NCBI GenBank assembly: GCA_021801265.1
Contig: JAJYYE010000010.1
Location: 248,001 to 312,000 of the forward strand
DNA from: Pseudomonadota bacterium
Lineage (GTDB): Bacteria; Pseudomonadota; Gammaproteobacteria; Halothiobacillales; Halothiobacillaceae
Direction: 5' to 3'
Length of the DNA: 64,000 bases
Both the position numbers and the translations under genes were made by a program. Position 1 is the stretch's first letter, and each line of letters starts with the position of its first letter. A model generated the notes under the pieces. It worked only from the letters and a program-made list of their open reading frames with translations. It did no database searches and was not told where the DNA came from. This document shows, piece by piece, positions 1 to 8,827 of the stretch.

Positions 1-2
1 CA

Positions 3-845
3 TCCCAGTCGGCTTTTACCATCGTGCTATTGAAAAGCATGGAGCTCGAACTCCCCCCGTTCCCCGTCCAGCAACGCATCGCGGGCATCCTGTCCGCCTA
101 CGACGAACTCATCGAGAACAGCCAGCGGCGCATCAAGATTCTGGAGTCGATGGCCCGCGCCCTCTACCGGGAGTGGTTCGTCCACTTCCGCTTCCCCGGT
201 CACGAAAACCACCCCCGCGTCGCTTCCCCCCTCGGCGAGATTCCGCAGGGGTGGGAGGTCATTGCCTTCACCGAAATAGCTGACGTTCTTAGTGGCGGCA
301 CACCCAAAACCAGCACGCCCGAATACTGGGGCGGAAATATTCCTTTTTTCACCCCGCGCGACGCGCCGGACTTTTTCTACGTTGAGGGCACGGACAAGCA
401 CATCACAGAACTCGGGCTTACCAAATGCGCCAGCCAACTCTACCCGCCTGACACGGTTTTCATCACCGCCCGTGGAACAGTTGGAAAAGTTGCTCTCCCG
501 TCAGTCCCAATGGCGATGAACCAATCTTGCTACGCACTACGTGGCAAGCCAGGGATTTCTCAACGATTCCTGTTTCTGATGACGCTGCAACAGGTTGAGT
601 ATCTGAAAACCAACACCGGTGGAGCGACATTCGATACCATCGTTGTCGATACCTTTCGCCGAATGCAGATAGCGAAACCACCTCTTGATTTGATCTCCGC
701 CTTCACTCGCCATGTGGCTGGAGTGTTCGAGCAAGTGAATACGCTCCAACGCCAAATCCAAAACCTCCGCCGCACCCGCGACCTGCTGCTGCCACGTTTG
801 CTGTCGGGACAGATAGATCTGTCGGAGGGGATGGGACTTGGCTAA
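3..845 (+). CDS. hsdS: Type I restriction-modification specificity subunit HsdS (5'-truncated by window)
   Basis: HsdS gives the HsdM2/HsdR2 complex its DNA target. The frame is open to the first bases, so only the C-terminal part of about 280 residues is present. It begins in the conserved central helix region (PPFPVQQRIAGILSAYDELI), continues through the second target-recognition domain (from about GWEVIAFTEIADVLSGGTPK) and ends with the C-terminal coiled helix (RRTRDLLLPRLLSGQIDL). A GTG at 24 could be mistaken for a start, but homology runs upstream of it. hsdM is expected just left of the window. The end overlaps the next gene by 8 bases. The family call is secure; the DNA target cannot be read from the sequence. 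Confidence 0.93.
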   Translation, partial: SQSAFTIVLLKSMELELPPFPVQQRIAGILSAYDELIENSQRRIKILESMARALYREWFVHFRFPGHENHPRVASPLGEIPQGWEVIAFTEIADVLSGGTPKTSTPEYWGGNIPFFTPRDAPDFFYVEGTDKHITELGLTKCASQLYPPDTVFITARGTVGKVALPSVPMAMNQSCYALRGKPGISQRFLFLMTLQQVEYLKTNTGGATFDTIVVDTFRRMQIAKPPLDLISAFTRHVAGVFEQVNTLQRQIQNLRRTRDLLLPRLLSGQIDLSEGMGLG

Positions 846-1443
846 GAAGAAAGCTCCAGAGATGACCCTAGCTCGCTGGCTTGTGCTAGCACAGTCTGCT
901 GGGGTGAGAAACCAAATCGCCGCTGACAAGGCGCAAGAAGACTTTCAAGCCATCATCCAAGTGGCGGCGCGCCGTCAGACGCTGGATTGGGAAGAAGCTG
1001 TCGCACTCCTACACATGGTGTACGCCTGGATGCCAACCATGCTGCGGACCATTGAGCCGCATACCCCGGCACAGCGGAGTCAGTTGCTGGCTCATCTGCA
1101 GAAGGTGAAAGCAGGTGAAATACTGACCGCCACCGAGTTAGACAACGTGAAGCGTTTCGCCAATCGCTCTGTGGTTGGGGCGTCCAAGTTGTTGCATGTG
1201 CTTAACCCTGCGAACTACGTAATCTGGGATTCTCGGGTGGCCGATGTGTTTTTGTGGAGAGGCGTGACGCTGGTCGCCTATTCCACGATCGATCGGTACA
1301 TGGAGTACCTGAAGTCATTGCGCCAATGGGCAATGGATCCGGACGTAACCGGCGAGTGCGACGCACTACGCCAGTTGAACCCCATGCTGGCGGCTTCTGG
1401 CAATCTACGCTTGATCGAGCTGGTGCTGTTTTGCAAATCGTGA
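838..1443 (+). CDS. Uncharacterised protein encoded between hsdS and the AbiE pair
   Basis: This is a 201-residue soluble protein starting at TTG (MAKKKAPEMTLARW) that overlaps the end of hsdS by 8 bases, so it is probably translated with it. I do not recognise the family. The sequence is rich in helix. The stretch around residues 95-140 (KRFANRSVVGASKLLHVLNP followed by ANYVIWDSRVADVFLW) resembles helix-hairpin-helix-like proteins of the 'save the tRNA/DNA end' type only loosely. There is no signal peptide or membrane segment. Its place between specificity and nuclease genes suggests an accessory role in the restriction locus, which is inference. Confidence 0.75.
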   Translation: MAKKKAPEMTLARWLVLAQSAGVRNQIAADKAQEDFQAIIQVAARRQTLDWEEAVALLHMVYAWMPTMLRTIEPHTPAQRSQLLAHLQKVKAGEILTATELDNVKRFANRSVVGASKLLHVLNPANYVIWDSRVADVFLWRGVTLVAYSTIDRYMEYLKSLRQWAMDPDVTGECDALRQLNPMLAASGNLRLIELVLFCKS

Positions 1444-1511
1444 ACGGTCAAACCATAAGCACTCACGCCCATTCCCAAGACGAACTCGTCGAGCAACCCG
1501 CTTTCCAGTAC

Positions 1512-1556
1512 TTCCCTTTTTTTTATGGGAAAAGTAGTATGTTTTCCCATAAAAAA
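1512..1556 (+). promoter_or_regulatory. Promoter and perfect inverted-repeat operator of the AbiE pair
   Basis: A 15-base arm at 1519-1533 (TTTTTTATGGGAAAA) is matched exactly by its reverse complement at 1542-1556 across an 8-base spacer. A possible sigma-70 promoter overlaps it: TTCCCT at 1512-1517, a 17-base spacer, and TAGTAT at 1535-1540, so the -10 element sits in the centre of the palindrome. AbiEi-type antitoxins repress their own operons by binding inverted repeats, so this is the likely operator of the gene starting at 1573. Confidence 0.7.
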
Positions 1557-1572
1557 TTCTTGCACAGAATCT

Positions 1573-2181
1573 ATGCAATCACTTAATAAAAAAGCAATTT
1601 CACGAATATATGGACGCGGTAGGGGGTGGGCATTCTCGCCGAATGATTTCGTCGAGGATTTCAGTCGCGACCAGATTGAAAACGCGCTGTCGGGATTATG
1701 CCGCGAGGGTAAGATACGCCGCGTCTGCCGCGGCATTTACGATTACCCGAAGTTCAGCGAATTGTTGCAGCAGGAGTTAAGCCCGGACTCTGATCAAGTG
1801 GCTCAGGCGTTCGCACGCAAATTTAACTGGCGCATTCAGCCTTCGGGGGATGCGGCGCTGAATTTGCTGGGGCTCTCGACGCAGGTGCCTGGGCGGGTGG
1901 TGTATCTCTCTGATGGGCCGAACCGCCAGTATGAGATTGGTCAGCAGACGCTGGAATTCAAAAAGTCGGTGCTCAAAGATGTGGGCTTCAAATACCGCGA
2001 GAGTGGGCTGATTGTGCAGGCGCTGAAGGCGCTGGGGCAGGAGCGGGTCGATGATGCCGTGATCGCGACGCTCGTCAAGCAACTGGACGATGCGGTGTGC
2101 AAGCGGGTGCTGAAAGATACGGTGACGGCGACCGGCTGGGTGTATGAAACGATCAAGCGAGTTTGTGGCGGGCGCGGCTAA
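1573..2181 (+). CDS. AbiEi-like antitoxin (DUF6088 family)
   Basis: The 202-residue product is the antitoxin and probable autorepressor of a type IV toxin-antitoxin pair. Its N-terminus (LNKKAISRIYGRGRGWAF then LCREGKIRRVCRGIYDYPK) is the winged-helix domain of the family. The middle (GDAALNLLGLSTQVPGRVVY) is the diagnostic AbiEi/DUF6088 motif. An earlier ATG at 1525 lies inside the palindromic operator, so ATG 1573 is the better start. No Shine-Dalgarno is visible, and the predicted leader is only about 26 bases. The stop overlaps the start of the toxin gene by one base (TAATG), which implies translational coupling. Confidence 0.88.
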   Translation: MQSLNKKAISRIYGRGRGWAFSPNDFVEDFSRDQIENALSGLCREGKIRRVCRGIYDYPKFSELLQQELSPDSDQVAQAFARKFNWRIQPSGDAALNLLGLSTQVPGRVVYLSDGPNRQYEIGQQTLEFKKSVLKDVGFKYRESGLIVQALKALGQERVDDAVIATLVKQLDDAVCKRVLKDTVTATGWVYETIKRVCGGRG

Positions 2182-3167
2182 TGGACTCGGTTGCGCGCCT
2201 CCCACCCGCCCAACGCCATGAGCTATTTTCCGAAACGGCCGCACGTATGAACATGACGCCCGCCATCGCAGAAAAGGATTTCTGGGTGTGCTGGACACTG
2301 AGCAAGCTGTTCGCTCATCCCGAGCTATCACGCTTGTTAATGTTCAAGGGCGGCACGAGTCTATCCAAGGTGTTTCACCTGATTGAGCGGTTTTCCGAGG
2401 ATATCGATCTGGTTCTGGATTGGAATGTGGTCGAGGGGGCGGATGATCCGCTGGCCGAGCGATCTGCCAGCAAGCAAGCCGAGGTGAATAAAACCATCGA
2501 GGTAAACGCGGTGGCCTACATCGGCGGTGATTTGTTGGCGATGATTCAACAGGTCGTTGCTCCGATCTGCCAGTGTGTGATTGCCGATGACGATAATCAC
2601 ACCATCAACATCATCTACCCCGCAGCCTTCTCCGATGCCTATCTGCGACCAGAAGTGCGCCTCGAAATCGGGCCACTCGCTTCTTGGACCCCTCACGACC
2701 ATTACCTGATCAAGCCCTATGCTGCCGAGGCGTTCCCTCCGGCTTTCAGTCAACCAGATTGCGCATTACGGGCCATTCGTGCTGAACGTACGTTCTGGGA
2801 AAAAGTGACGATTCTGCATCACGAAGCAAATCGACCAGAGGGTAATGCTCAGCCTTTGCGTTACTCGCGTCATTACTATGACTTGGCGATGATGGCTGAA
2901 TCGACGACAAGGGCAGCGGCATTGGCCGATTTGGGTTTGCTTGAAGATGTGGTCGCCTTCAAGCAACGATTTTATCGGCGTGGATGGGCACACTATGAGC
3001 TGGCAAAACCCGGCACACTTCAGTTGATTCCACCTGCTCATGTGTTGTCTGTTGTTGAGCAGGATTACAGCCAGATGCGCGCCATGATTTTTGGGCGCTA
3101 TCCAGGGTTCGACAAGATTATGTCCACATTGCGGGCGCTGGAGGCTGAGATTAATGGACTACAGTGA
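2181..3167 (+). CDS. AbiEii-like nucleotidyltransferase toxin (DUF1814)
   Basis: The 328-residue protein has the nucleotidyltransferase core of AbiEii toxins: FKGGTSLSK at about 55-63 (the GGS-type motif) and FSEDIDLVLDW at about 71-81, which supplies the two metal-binding acidic residues. Known members of this superfamily (AbiEii, MenT) transfer nucleotides to tRNA or other acceptors and stop growth unless held by their cognate antitoxin. ATG 2181 is chosen because it overlaps the antitoxin stop; a longer frame from 2163 would lie inside the antitoxin gene. Its 3' end overlaps hsdR by 14 bases, so toxin and restriction enzyme are expressed together. Confidence 0.9.
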   Translation: MDSVARLPPAQRHELFSETAARMNMTPAIAEKDFWVCWTLSKLFAHPELSRLLMFKGGTSLSKVFHLIERFSEDIDLVLDWNVVEGADDPLAERSASKQAEVNKTIEVNAVAYIGGDLLAMIQQVVAPICQCVIADDDNHTINIIYPAAFSDAYLRPEVRLEIGPLASWTPHDHYLIKPYAAEAFPPAFSQPDCALRAIRAERTFWEKVTILHHEANRPEGNAQPLRYSRHYYDLAMMAESTTRAAALADLGLLEDVVAFKQRFYRRGWAHYELAKPGTLQLIPPAHVLSVVEQDYSQMRAMIFGRYPGFDKIMSTLRALEAEINGLQ

Positions 3168-6100
3168 AGATAATCTCGTTGAGCAACCCGCTATTGGGTT
3201 GTTTTCCGCGTTGGGCTGGCAAACCGTATCGGCTCAGGGTGAGACGTTTGGTACGGGTGGTACGGGCGGTACACTGGGCCGCGAGACCAAGAGTGAAGTG
3301 GTCTTGGTGGAACGCCTGCGTGCCGTGCTGTGTCGGTTCAACCCGACTCTGCCTCCAGAGGCGATCAACAATGCGGTGGATGAGCTCACGCGCGACCGTT
3401 CGGCGATGAGCCTGGAGGCGGCTAACCGTACGGTGTACGGTCTGCTGAAAGAGGGCATTACGGTGTCGATTCCCGATCTTGAACACGGCGGGCAGAAAAC
3501 TGAACGTCTGCGTGTGGTCGATTGGGAACAGCCCGAAAATAATGACTTCCTGCTGGTAAGCCAGTTGACGGTGGTGGGCAATCTCTACACCTGCCGCCCC
3601 GATCTGGTCGGTTTCGTCAATGGCCTGCCCTGGGTGGTGATCGAGCTCAAGAAGCCAGGGGTGCCCGCCCGGGCAGCGTTCGATGAAAACCTGACGCACT
3701 ATAAGCAACAGGTGCCAAATCTGTTCTGGAGCAATGCGTTGTTGATTGCCTCGAACGGCACCGATAGCCGTGTGGGTTCGCTCACGGCCGAGTGGGATCG
3801 GTTCTTCGAATGGAAGCGCATCGAGCGTGAGGACGAGCCGCGTCGGGTGTCGCTGGAAGTGATGCTGCGCGGCACCTGCGACCGAACACGTCTGCTCGAT
3901 CTGGTCGAGAACTTCACCCTGTTCTCCGAACACAAGGCCGGAGTGGTCAAGATTCTTGGCCAGAACCACCAATTCCTCGGCGTGAACAATGCCATTGTTT
4001 CCATGCTGGAAGCCCGTGCATCGGGTCACGGACGAGGCGGGGTGTTTTGGCAAACTCAGGGCAGCGGCAAGAGCTTTTCGATGGTGTTCTTCGCCCAGAA
4101 GGTGTTGCGCACGCTGGCCGGTAACTGGACGTTTGTGGTCGTGACCGACCGGGTAGAACTGGACGAGCAGATCGCCAAGACCTTCAAGACAACCGGTGCG
4201 GTGAGCGAGGCCGAGGGCGATGAATGCCATGCCGCCAGTGGTGCGCATCTGCGTGAGCTGCTGCGCGGCAATCACCGCTATGTGTTCACGCTGGTGCACA
4301 AGTTCCAGACGGCTGAGATGTTGAGTGATCGCTCGGATGTGATCGTACTGACCGACGAGGCACACCGCAGCCAGTACGACACCTTGGCGCTGAATATGCG
4401 TTCCGCCTTGCCCAAGGCAACCTTCCTGGCCTTTACCGGCACGCCGCTGATTGCGGGGGAAGAGCGCACGAAAGAGGTGTTTGGCGGTTATGTCTCGATT
4501 TACGACTTCCAGCAATCCATCGAAGATGGGGCCACGGTGCCGTTGTTCTATGAAAACCGCACGCCGGAATTGCAACTCATCAACCCCGACATCAATGAAG
4601 ACATCTACGATCTGATTGAGAAAGCCGAGCTGGATTCTGAGCAGGAAGCACGATTGGAACGCGAGTTGGGGCGGCAATATCACCTGATTACCCGCGACGA
4701 TCGGCTGGATACGGTGGCGCAGGACATCGTGCGCCATTTCCTTGGACGCGGTTTTATCGGTAAGGCGATGGTGGTGTCCATCGACAAGGCCACCGCACTG
4801 CGGATGTACGACAAGGTCAAAGCGCACTGGATGGCAGAAACGACCCGGGTGCAGCAGGCGTTGGGTGAGTTGAGTTACCTGCCGCGTGATGGGGGGATGT
4901 CGGCGGAACAGGCACGACGTGATCGGCAGATGGCTGAACTGAGCCAACGGTTGCAGGTGCTCACCACCACGGATATGGCGGTGATCGTTTCGCCGGGGCA
5001 GAACGAAATCGCCCAGATGCACAAGCTGGGGCTCGATATTGAGCCACACCGCAAACGCATGAATGAATCACAACCGAGCCTGGATGAACGCTTCAAGGAT
5101 GTGGATGACCCTTTGCGACTGGTCTTCGTGTGCGCCATGTGGCTGACTGGATTCGACGCACCGAGCTGTTCGACGGTCTACCTCGACAAACCGATGCGCA
5201 ACCATACCCTGATGCAGACCATCGCTCGCGCTAACCGCGTATTCCCCGGCAAGCACAGCGGGGTGATCGTCGATTACGCCAATGTCTTTGCGTCTTTGGA
5301 ACAGGCTCTAGCCATTTACGGCGCGGGCAAAGATGGTCACAGCCCGGTCAAGGACAAGCAGCAACTGGTGGAAGAGTTGCGTAAGGCGGTTGTTGATGCG
5401 ACCACCTTCTGTACCCGTCATGGCGTGATGCTGGATGAAATTGAGACATTGGGCGCGGGCAGTTTGGATCGCTTGCAGAAGATTGAAGACGCGATCAATG
5501 CGTTGATTTCCCCCGATCCGCTGCGGCGTGAGTTTTTCGGCCACGAACGGCTGGTGAGTACCCTTTATCGTGCGGTTAAACCTGACCCGACGGCGCTGGA
5601 GTTTGCCAGTCGCGTGGCTGGCCTGACCACACTGGCTGAGGCGATTCGCGCCAAGCTGAACCCGAACCCACCGGACATCACGCAAGTGATGAGCGAGATT
5701 AACGGCCTACTTGACGAGTCCATCACCGGACACGCCATTCGTGAGCAGGGGCCTCCGGCGCTGGATCTATCCAAGATCAACTTCGAGGCGCTGGCGCAGC
5801 GATTCAAGCAATCCAAGCACAAGAACACCGAAATCGAGGTGCTCAAAGCCGCCATACGCGCCCAACTGGAAAGAATGATCCAGTTAAATCGCACCCGAGC
5901 CAACTTTGCCGAGAAATTCGAGGCGCTGATCGAAAGCTACAACGCGGGCAGCCGCAGTATCGAGGAATTGTTCGAGGAGCTGGTCAAGCTGTCGAACAGC
6001 CTGAACGATGAGCAGGAACGGCATGTCCGCGAGCACATGAGCGAAGAAGAACTGGTCATCTTCGACATTCTCACCCGTCCGGCTCCGGCACTCACGACCG

Positions 6101-6342
6101 AAGAGCGCGCCGAAGTGAAGAAGGCTGCCCGTGAATTGTTGGCGCGCCTGAAGGCGCTGCTCGTCCTGAACTGGCGGCAAAAATCCACGGCACGGTCGCA
6201 GTTGAAGCTGACCATCGAGGACACACTCGACAGCGCTCTGCCCCGCGCCTATACGCCCGAACTGTACAACCAGAAATGCTCAGCGCTGTTCGAGCATGTG
6301 TATGAAAGCTACCCTGAGTGGAATGTCGGAGTGTACGCTTAA
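3154..6342 (+). CDS. hsdR: Type I restriction endonuclease subunit HsdR
   Basis: HsdR is the ATP-driven translocase and nuclease of the type I complex. In the 1062-residue product the N-terminal PD-(D/E)xK nuclease residues are RPD (148-150) and IELKK (163-167). The SF2 helicase motor shows Walker A GSGKS (303-307), DEAH (401-404) and FTGTP (427-431). Later motor motifs around MWLTGFDAP and QTIARANRV are intact, followed by a helical C-terminal domain that binds HsdM/HsdS. The start at 3154 (MDYSEDNLVEQPAIG) fits the family's N-terminus and overlaps the toxin gene by 14 bases. Nothing looks damaged. Confidence 0.96.
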   Translation: MDYSEDNLVEQPAIGLFSALGWQTVSAQGETFGTGGTGGTLGRETKSEVVLVERLRAVLCRFNPTLPPEAINNAVDELTRDRSAMSLEAANRTVYGLLKEGITVSIPDLEHGGQKTERLRVVDWEQPENNDFLLVSQLTVVGNLYTCRPDLVGFVNGLPWVVIELKKPGVPARAAFDENLTHYKQQVPNLFWSNALLIASNGTDSRVGSLTAEWDRFFEWKRIEREDEPRRVSLEVMLRGTCDRTRLLDLVENFTLFSEHKAGVVKILGQNHQFLGVNNAIVSMLEARASGHGRGGVFWQTQGSGKSFSMVFFAQKVLRTLAGNWTFVVVTDRVELDEQIAKTFKTTGAVSEAEGDECHAASGAHLRELLRGNHRYVFTLVHKFQTAEMLSDRSDVIVLTDEAHRSQYDTLALNMRSALPKATFLAFTGTPLIAGEERTKEVFGGYVSIYDFQQSIEDGATVPLFYENRTPELQLINPDINEDIYDLIEKAELDSEQEARLERELGRQYHLITRDDRLDTVAQDIVRHFLGRGFIGKAMVVSIDKATALRMYDKVKAHWMAETTRVQQALGELSYLPRDGGMSAEQARRDRQMAELSQRLQVLTTTDMAVIVSPGQNEIAQMHKLGLDIEPHRKRMNESQPSLDERFKDVDDPLRLVFVCAMWLTGFDAPSCSTVYLDKPMRNHTLMQTIARANRVFPGKHSGVIVDYANVFASLEQALAIYGAGKDGHSPVKDKQQLVEELRKAVVDATTFCTRHGVMLDEIETLGAGSLDRLQKIEDAINALISPDPLRREFFGHERLVSTLYRAVKPDPTALEFASRVAGLTTLAEAIRAKLNPNPPDITQVMSEINGLLDESITGHAIREQGPPALDLSKINFEALAQRFKQSKHKNTEIEVLKAAIRAQLERMIQLNRTRANFAEKFEALIESYNAGSRSIEELFEELVKLSNSLNDEQERHVREHMSEEELVIFDILTRPAPALTTEERAEVKKAARELLARLKALLVLNWRQKSTARSQLKLTIEDTLDSALPRAYTPELYNQKCSALFEHVYESYPEWNVGVYA

Positions 6343-6375
6343 ACAACGAACTTTCTTCTATAGAGGCCGAAGAAC

Positions 6376-7254
6376 ATGACTGTCAATGTACCAAGGAACC
6401 ATCATTTTGTTCCACAGCATTTTTTGAAAGCATGGGAGTCAAGCCCTAAAAAGATCATACGGTATAAACTATTACCCTCATCAACTCAGGTCGAAGTTCG
6501 TGAAGTATCTATAAAGTCAACGGCATCTCAGAAAGATCTTTATCGCCTTGAATTTGAAGATGGAACATTTGAAATAGAATCGTCCATTGTGACCCCGAAA
6601 ATTGATGCTTATGGTAGCAATTTGTTGAACTCCATTAGAGTTTGTTCCATTTTTGATTTAAACCAGGATGATAGATTTAAGTTCTTGGAATACTTGATTA
6701 ACCTCGAGGCAAGACACCCAGATATAATAAAATTAATGGACTTTAGTTCAGAATTAGAAAAATCAAGAGCAGATTTTAAAGCAAAAAACATTGGTTCTGA
6801 TGAGAGTATTGATGCGGTAATTGATTACCTTGCGGCATCGAGCACCCTTGGTGTCATGGCGTTTGGTTTTCTTTCTCAGTATGGTTTTGGTTTTGTTGAG
6901 CACTTATATAATGGGCATTTGATTGAGTTGAATTTTGAAGGAAACTCTCTGATAACATCAAGCTACCCTGTTGCGCGTTTTGGGGATTATACTAATCAAC
7001 ATCTATTGGTTGTCGCGATATCTCCAAGAAAAGCCCTTGTTTTGTCTAGCAGTGAGGATATTGGTTTTTTTAACGAATTGGAGACAAGTCTTAGAGCAGA
7101 TTTGATTAATTTATACACTTTGGCCAAAGCAGATGCTGCCTATTACAACGATAGTTCAATGTCTGATTTTGTCGGGAAGCATCTTGGGTGGGAAAATAAA
7201 TGCGAAACCAATGATAAAAAGGGGGAGTATGTTAAATCATTTTTGAGGCGGTAG
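6376..7254 (+). CDS. DUF4238 domain protein of unknown function
   Basis: The 292-residue protein begins VPRNHHFVPQHFLKAW, the family signature of DUF4238 (HH-x-VPxxFLxxW). Members occur widely in mobile elements and defence islands, but I know of no firm biochemical role. The gene lies 33 bases after hsdR in the same direction. It is clearly richer in A+T than hsdR (long runs such as 6720-6800), which suggests separate acquisition. No membrane segment or signal peptide is seen. An antiviral role is guessed only from its place between a restriction operon and an integrase. Confidence 0.85.
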   Translation: MTVNVPRNHHFVPQHFLKAWESSPKKIIRYKLLPSSTQVEVREVSIKSTASQKDLYRLEFEDGTFEIESSIVTPKIDAYGSNLLNSIRVCSIFDLNQDDRFKFLEYLINLEARHPDIIKLMDFSSELEKSRADFKAKNIGSDESIDAVIDYLAASSTLGVMAFGFLSQYGFGFVEHLYNGHLIELNFEGNSLITSSYPVARFGDYTNQHLLVVAISPRKALVLSSSEDIGFFNELETSLRADLINLYTLAKADAAYYNDSSMSDFVGKHLGWENKCETNDKKGEYVKSFLRR

Positions 7255-7330
7255 TTTGATCTTTACGGCGTTTTGCTTGGTTTGCATCTCTAAGATCAGA
7301 GATGGAGAGGTATCTAGCGTCGTGATCATT

Positions 7331-8644
7331 TTATGGTGTCCGGCCAAGTAACTCCTCCAGCCATTTTCCTAACCCATTCCAGGCGGACTTCATTTGTGGC
7401 TCATACTCGTAAAGCTGATAAATCCGTTTCATTCGATTGTTCTCTGTATGGTTAAGGCAAAGCTCTACGACATGAGGTGGGTTTTGAAGTCCGGCCATCA
7501 TTGTGGCTCCAGTTCGCCTCAAGTCATGACTGGTCCATTTTCCGCTTGAAAGAATCAGCGCGTTATAGTCCTTTGTTCGATTTTTCTGTGGCTTATCCGT
7601 TTGCCGATCACCGATCTGCTTCGAAATGTGTTTATCTCCGACTGGTTTCTCGATGCCATCTGAAAGGATGAGTCGCGAAGGGTAAACAAAATCACTCCAT
7701 CCCGTGATCTCACGCAAAAGTTTGAATTGCCCTTTGGCAAAATCTGATAGATAAATCAGATGCGAGAAACCGTTCTTCGAATTATCCGATGGGATAATCC
7801 AAGTGCCTCCCTCCAAATCAATGTGTGCCCATTCTGCCCGGCTAAACTCCCCCACGCGGCATAACGTGGAAATCATGACCCATATGGCAATTTTAATTTG
7901 GGGCACAAGGTTGAGTGTCTTGAGCTTGTTATGCAGCTCAATGACTTCAGATTCGCTGAGATAGCGATCCCGCTCTGTCTCGTTGCCGCCCACGCTCTTT
8001 TTGTTGATCCGGATCAAGGGCTCGCTTTCAACCAAATCTCGGTCGTAGGCCCATCGGTAAAACTGTTTGATATCCGTGAGCAGCTTGTTGGCCATGACAC
8101 GGGATCCACGTTCAACCACGGCATCCAGCACTTTCAGCAGATCGGCCTTCTTGATGTCCTTGAGATCCCGATCACCTAGTGATGGGTAGAAATCCCTGCG
8201 GATGGCACGCAGTGGCTCTGCGCCTTTGTCTTTGCGTTTCGATAGATCAAGGACACCCCAGCGTTCAATGGCCTGCGAGAACGTGACAAGGGAGAGAGCA
8301 ACTTCGCGCTCTGCTTTCTCCTTCAACGCTTTTTCTTCTGCTTCGCGTTCGGCCTGTTCCACTGGGCAAATGCCTTGCGCGATGAGGGATTTTGCAATAT
8401 TTGCAAGCCTCCGCGCTTCTTGTAATGTCACAAACTCAGCGTCACCAATTTTAAGAACGCGCGTTCTTTTACCAAGTGAGTAGCGAAAACTGAAAGTCTT
8501 TTTGCCGGATGTTCGAACCCTGACCATCAAACCGCTGCAAACAAGCGTATCACTCAGGAAGTAGTCTTTTTCCCTAGCTTTCGCTGCTTCAATCAACTTG
8601 ACAGTGAGTTTTTTTTCTTTCGTTTCACTACCGTTGTTTTGCAT
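7331..8644 (-). CDS. P4-type tyrosine integrase of the tRNA-Pro element
   Basis: The enzyme recombines the element with the tRNA-Pro attachment site. The 437 residues from ATG 8644 (MQNNGSETKEKKL) comprise a DUF4102 arm-binding domain, a core-binding domain and the catalytic domain. Active-site motifs are STLCRVGEF (Arg I), SHDLRRTGATMM (His-x-x-Arg) and the C-terminal Tyr in MKRIYQLYEYEP. The frame is open to a TTG at 8710, but that stretch contains three GGATACAA sites and looks like regulatory DNA, so the internal ATG is preferred. The gene points away from the tRNA fragment 180 bases to its right. Confidence 0.93.
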   Translation of the reverse strand: MQNNGSETKEKKLTVKLIEAAKAREKDYFLSDTLVCSGLMVRVRTSGKKTFSFRYSLGKRTRVLKIGDAEFVTLQEARRLANIAKSLIAQGICPVEQAEREAEEKALKEKAEREVALSLVTFSQAIERWGVLDLSKRKDKGAEPLRAIRRDFYPSLGDRDLKDIKKADLLKVLDAVVERGSRVMANKLLTDIKQFYRWAYDRDLVESEPLIRINKKSVGGNETERDRYLSESEVIELHNKLKTLNLVPQIKIAIWVMISTLCRVGEFSRAEWAHIDLEGGTWIIPSDNSKNGFSHLIYLSDFAKGQFKLLREITGWSDFVYPSRLILSDGIEKPVGDKHISKQIGDRQTDKPQKNRTKDYNALILSSGKWTSHDLRRTGATMMAGLQNPPHVVELCLNHTENNRMKRIYQLYEYEPQMKSAWNGLGKWLEELLGRTP

Positions 8645-8646
8645 AT

Positions 8647-8713
8647 AAGTTGTATCCAAGTTTTTGCATTCTGTAAATCGTAGCATGCTTGGATACAAAT
8701 CCGGATACAACTT
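8647..8713. repeat. Three TTGTATCC/GGATACAA sites upstream of the integrase
   Basis: The octamer occurs at 8650-8657 (as TTGTATCC), 8691-8698 and 8703-8710 (as GGATACAA), with extended matches AAGTTGTATCC and CTTGGATACAA forming an inverted pair. Such clusters beside int genes are usually arm-type integrase sites or excisionase/repressor sites. Which of these applies cannot be told from sequence. A fourth copy sits at 9097-9104, beyond the element. Confidence 0.5.
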
Positions 8714-8827
8714 GGCGCGAGTTTCTGTGATACGTCGTGAGACGTGATGATAAGTTTAATGCAATTAACATACTGAAATATATATATTAAATACACGGTG
8801 TGAGTCTTTATGATCCATGTATCTAAT

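Noticed and set aside
1525-1572. Longer start of the AbiEi-like antitoxin
   Set aside because: The ATG lies inside the operator palindrome and before the predicted transcription start.
3151-5049. 632-codon open frame on the minus strand inside hsdR
   Set aside because: It mirrors the hsdR codons, has no recognisable domain, and hsdR with intact motifs occupies the plus strand.
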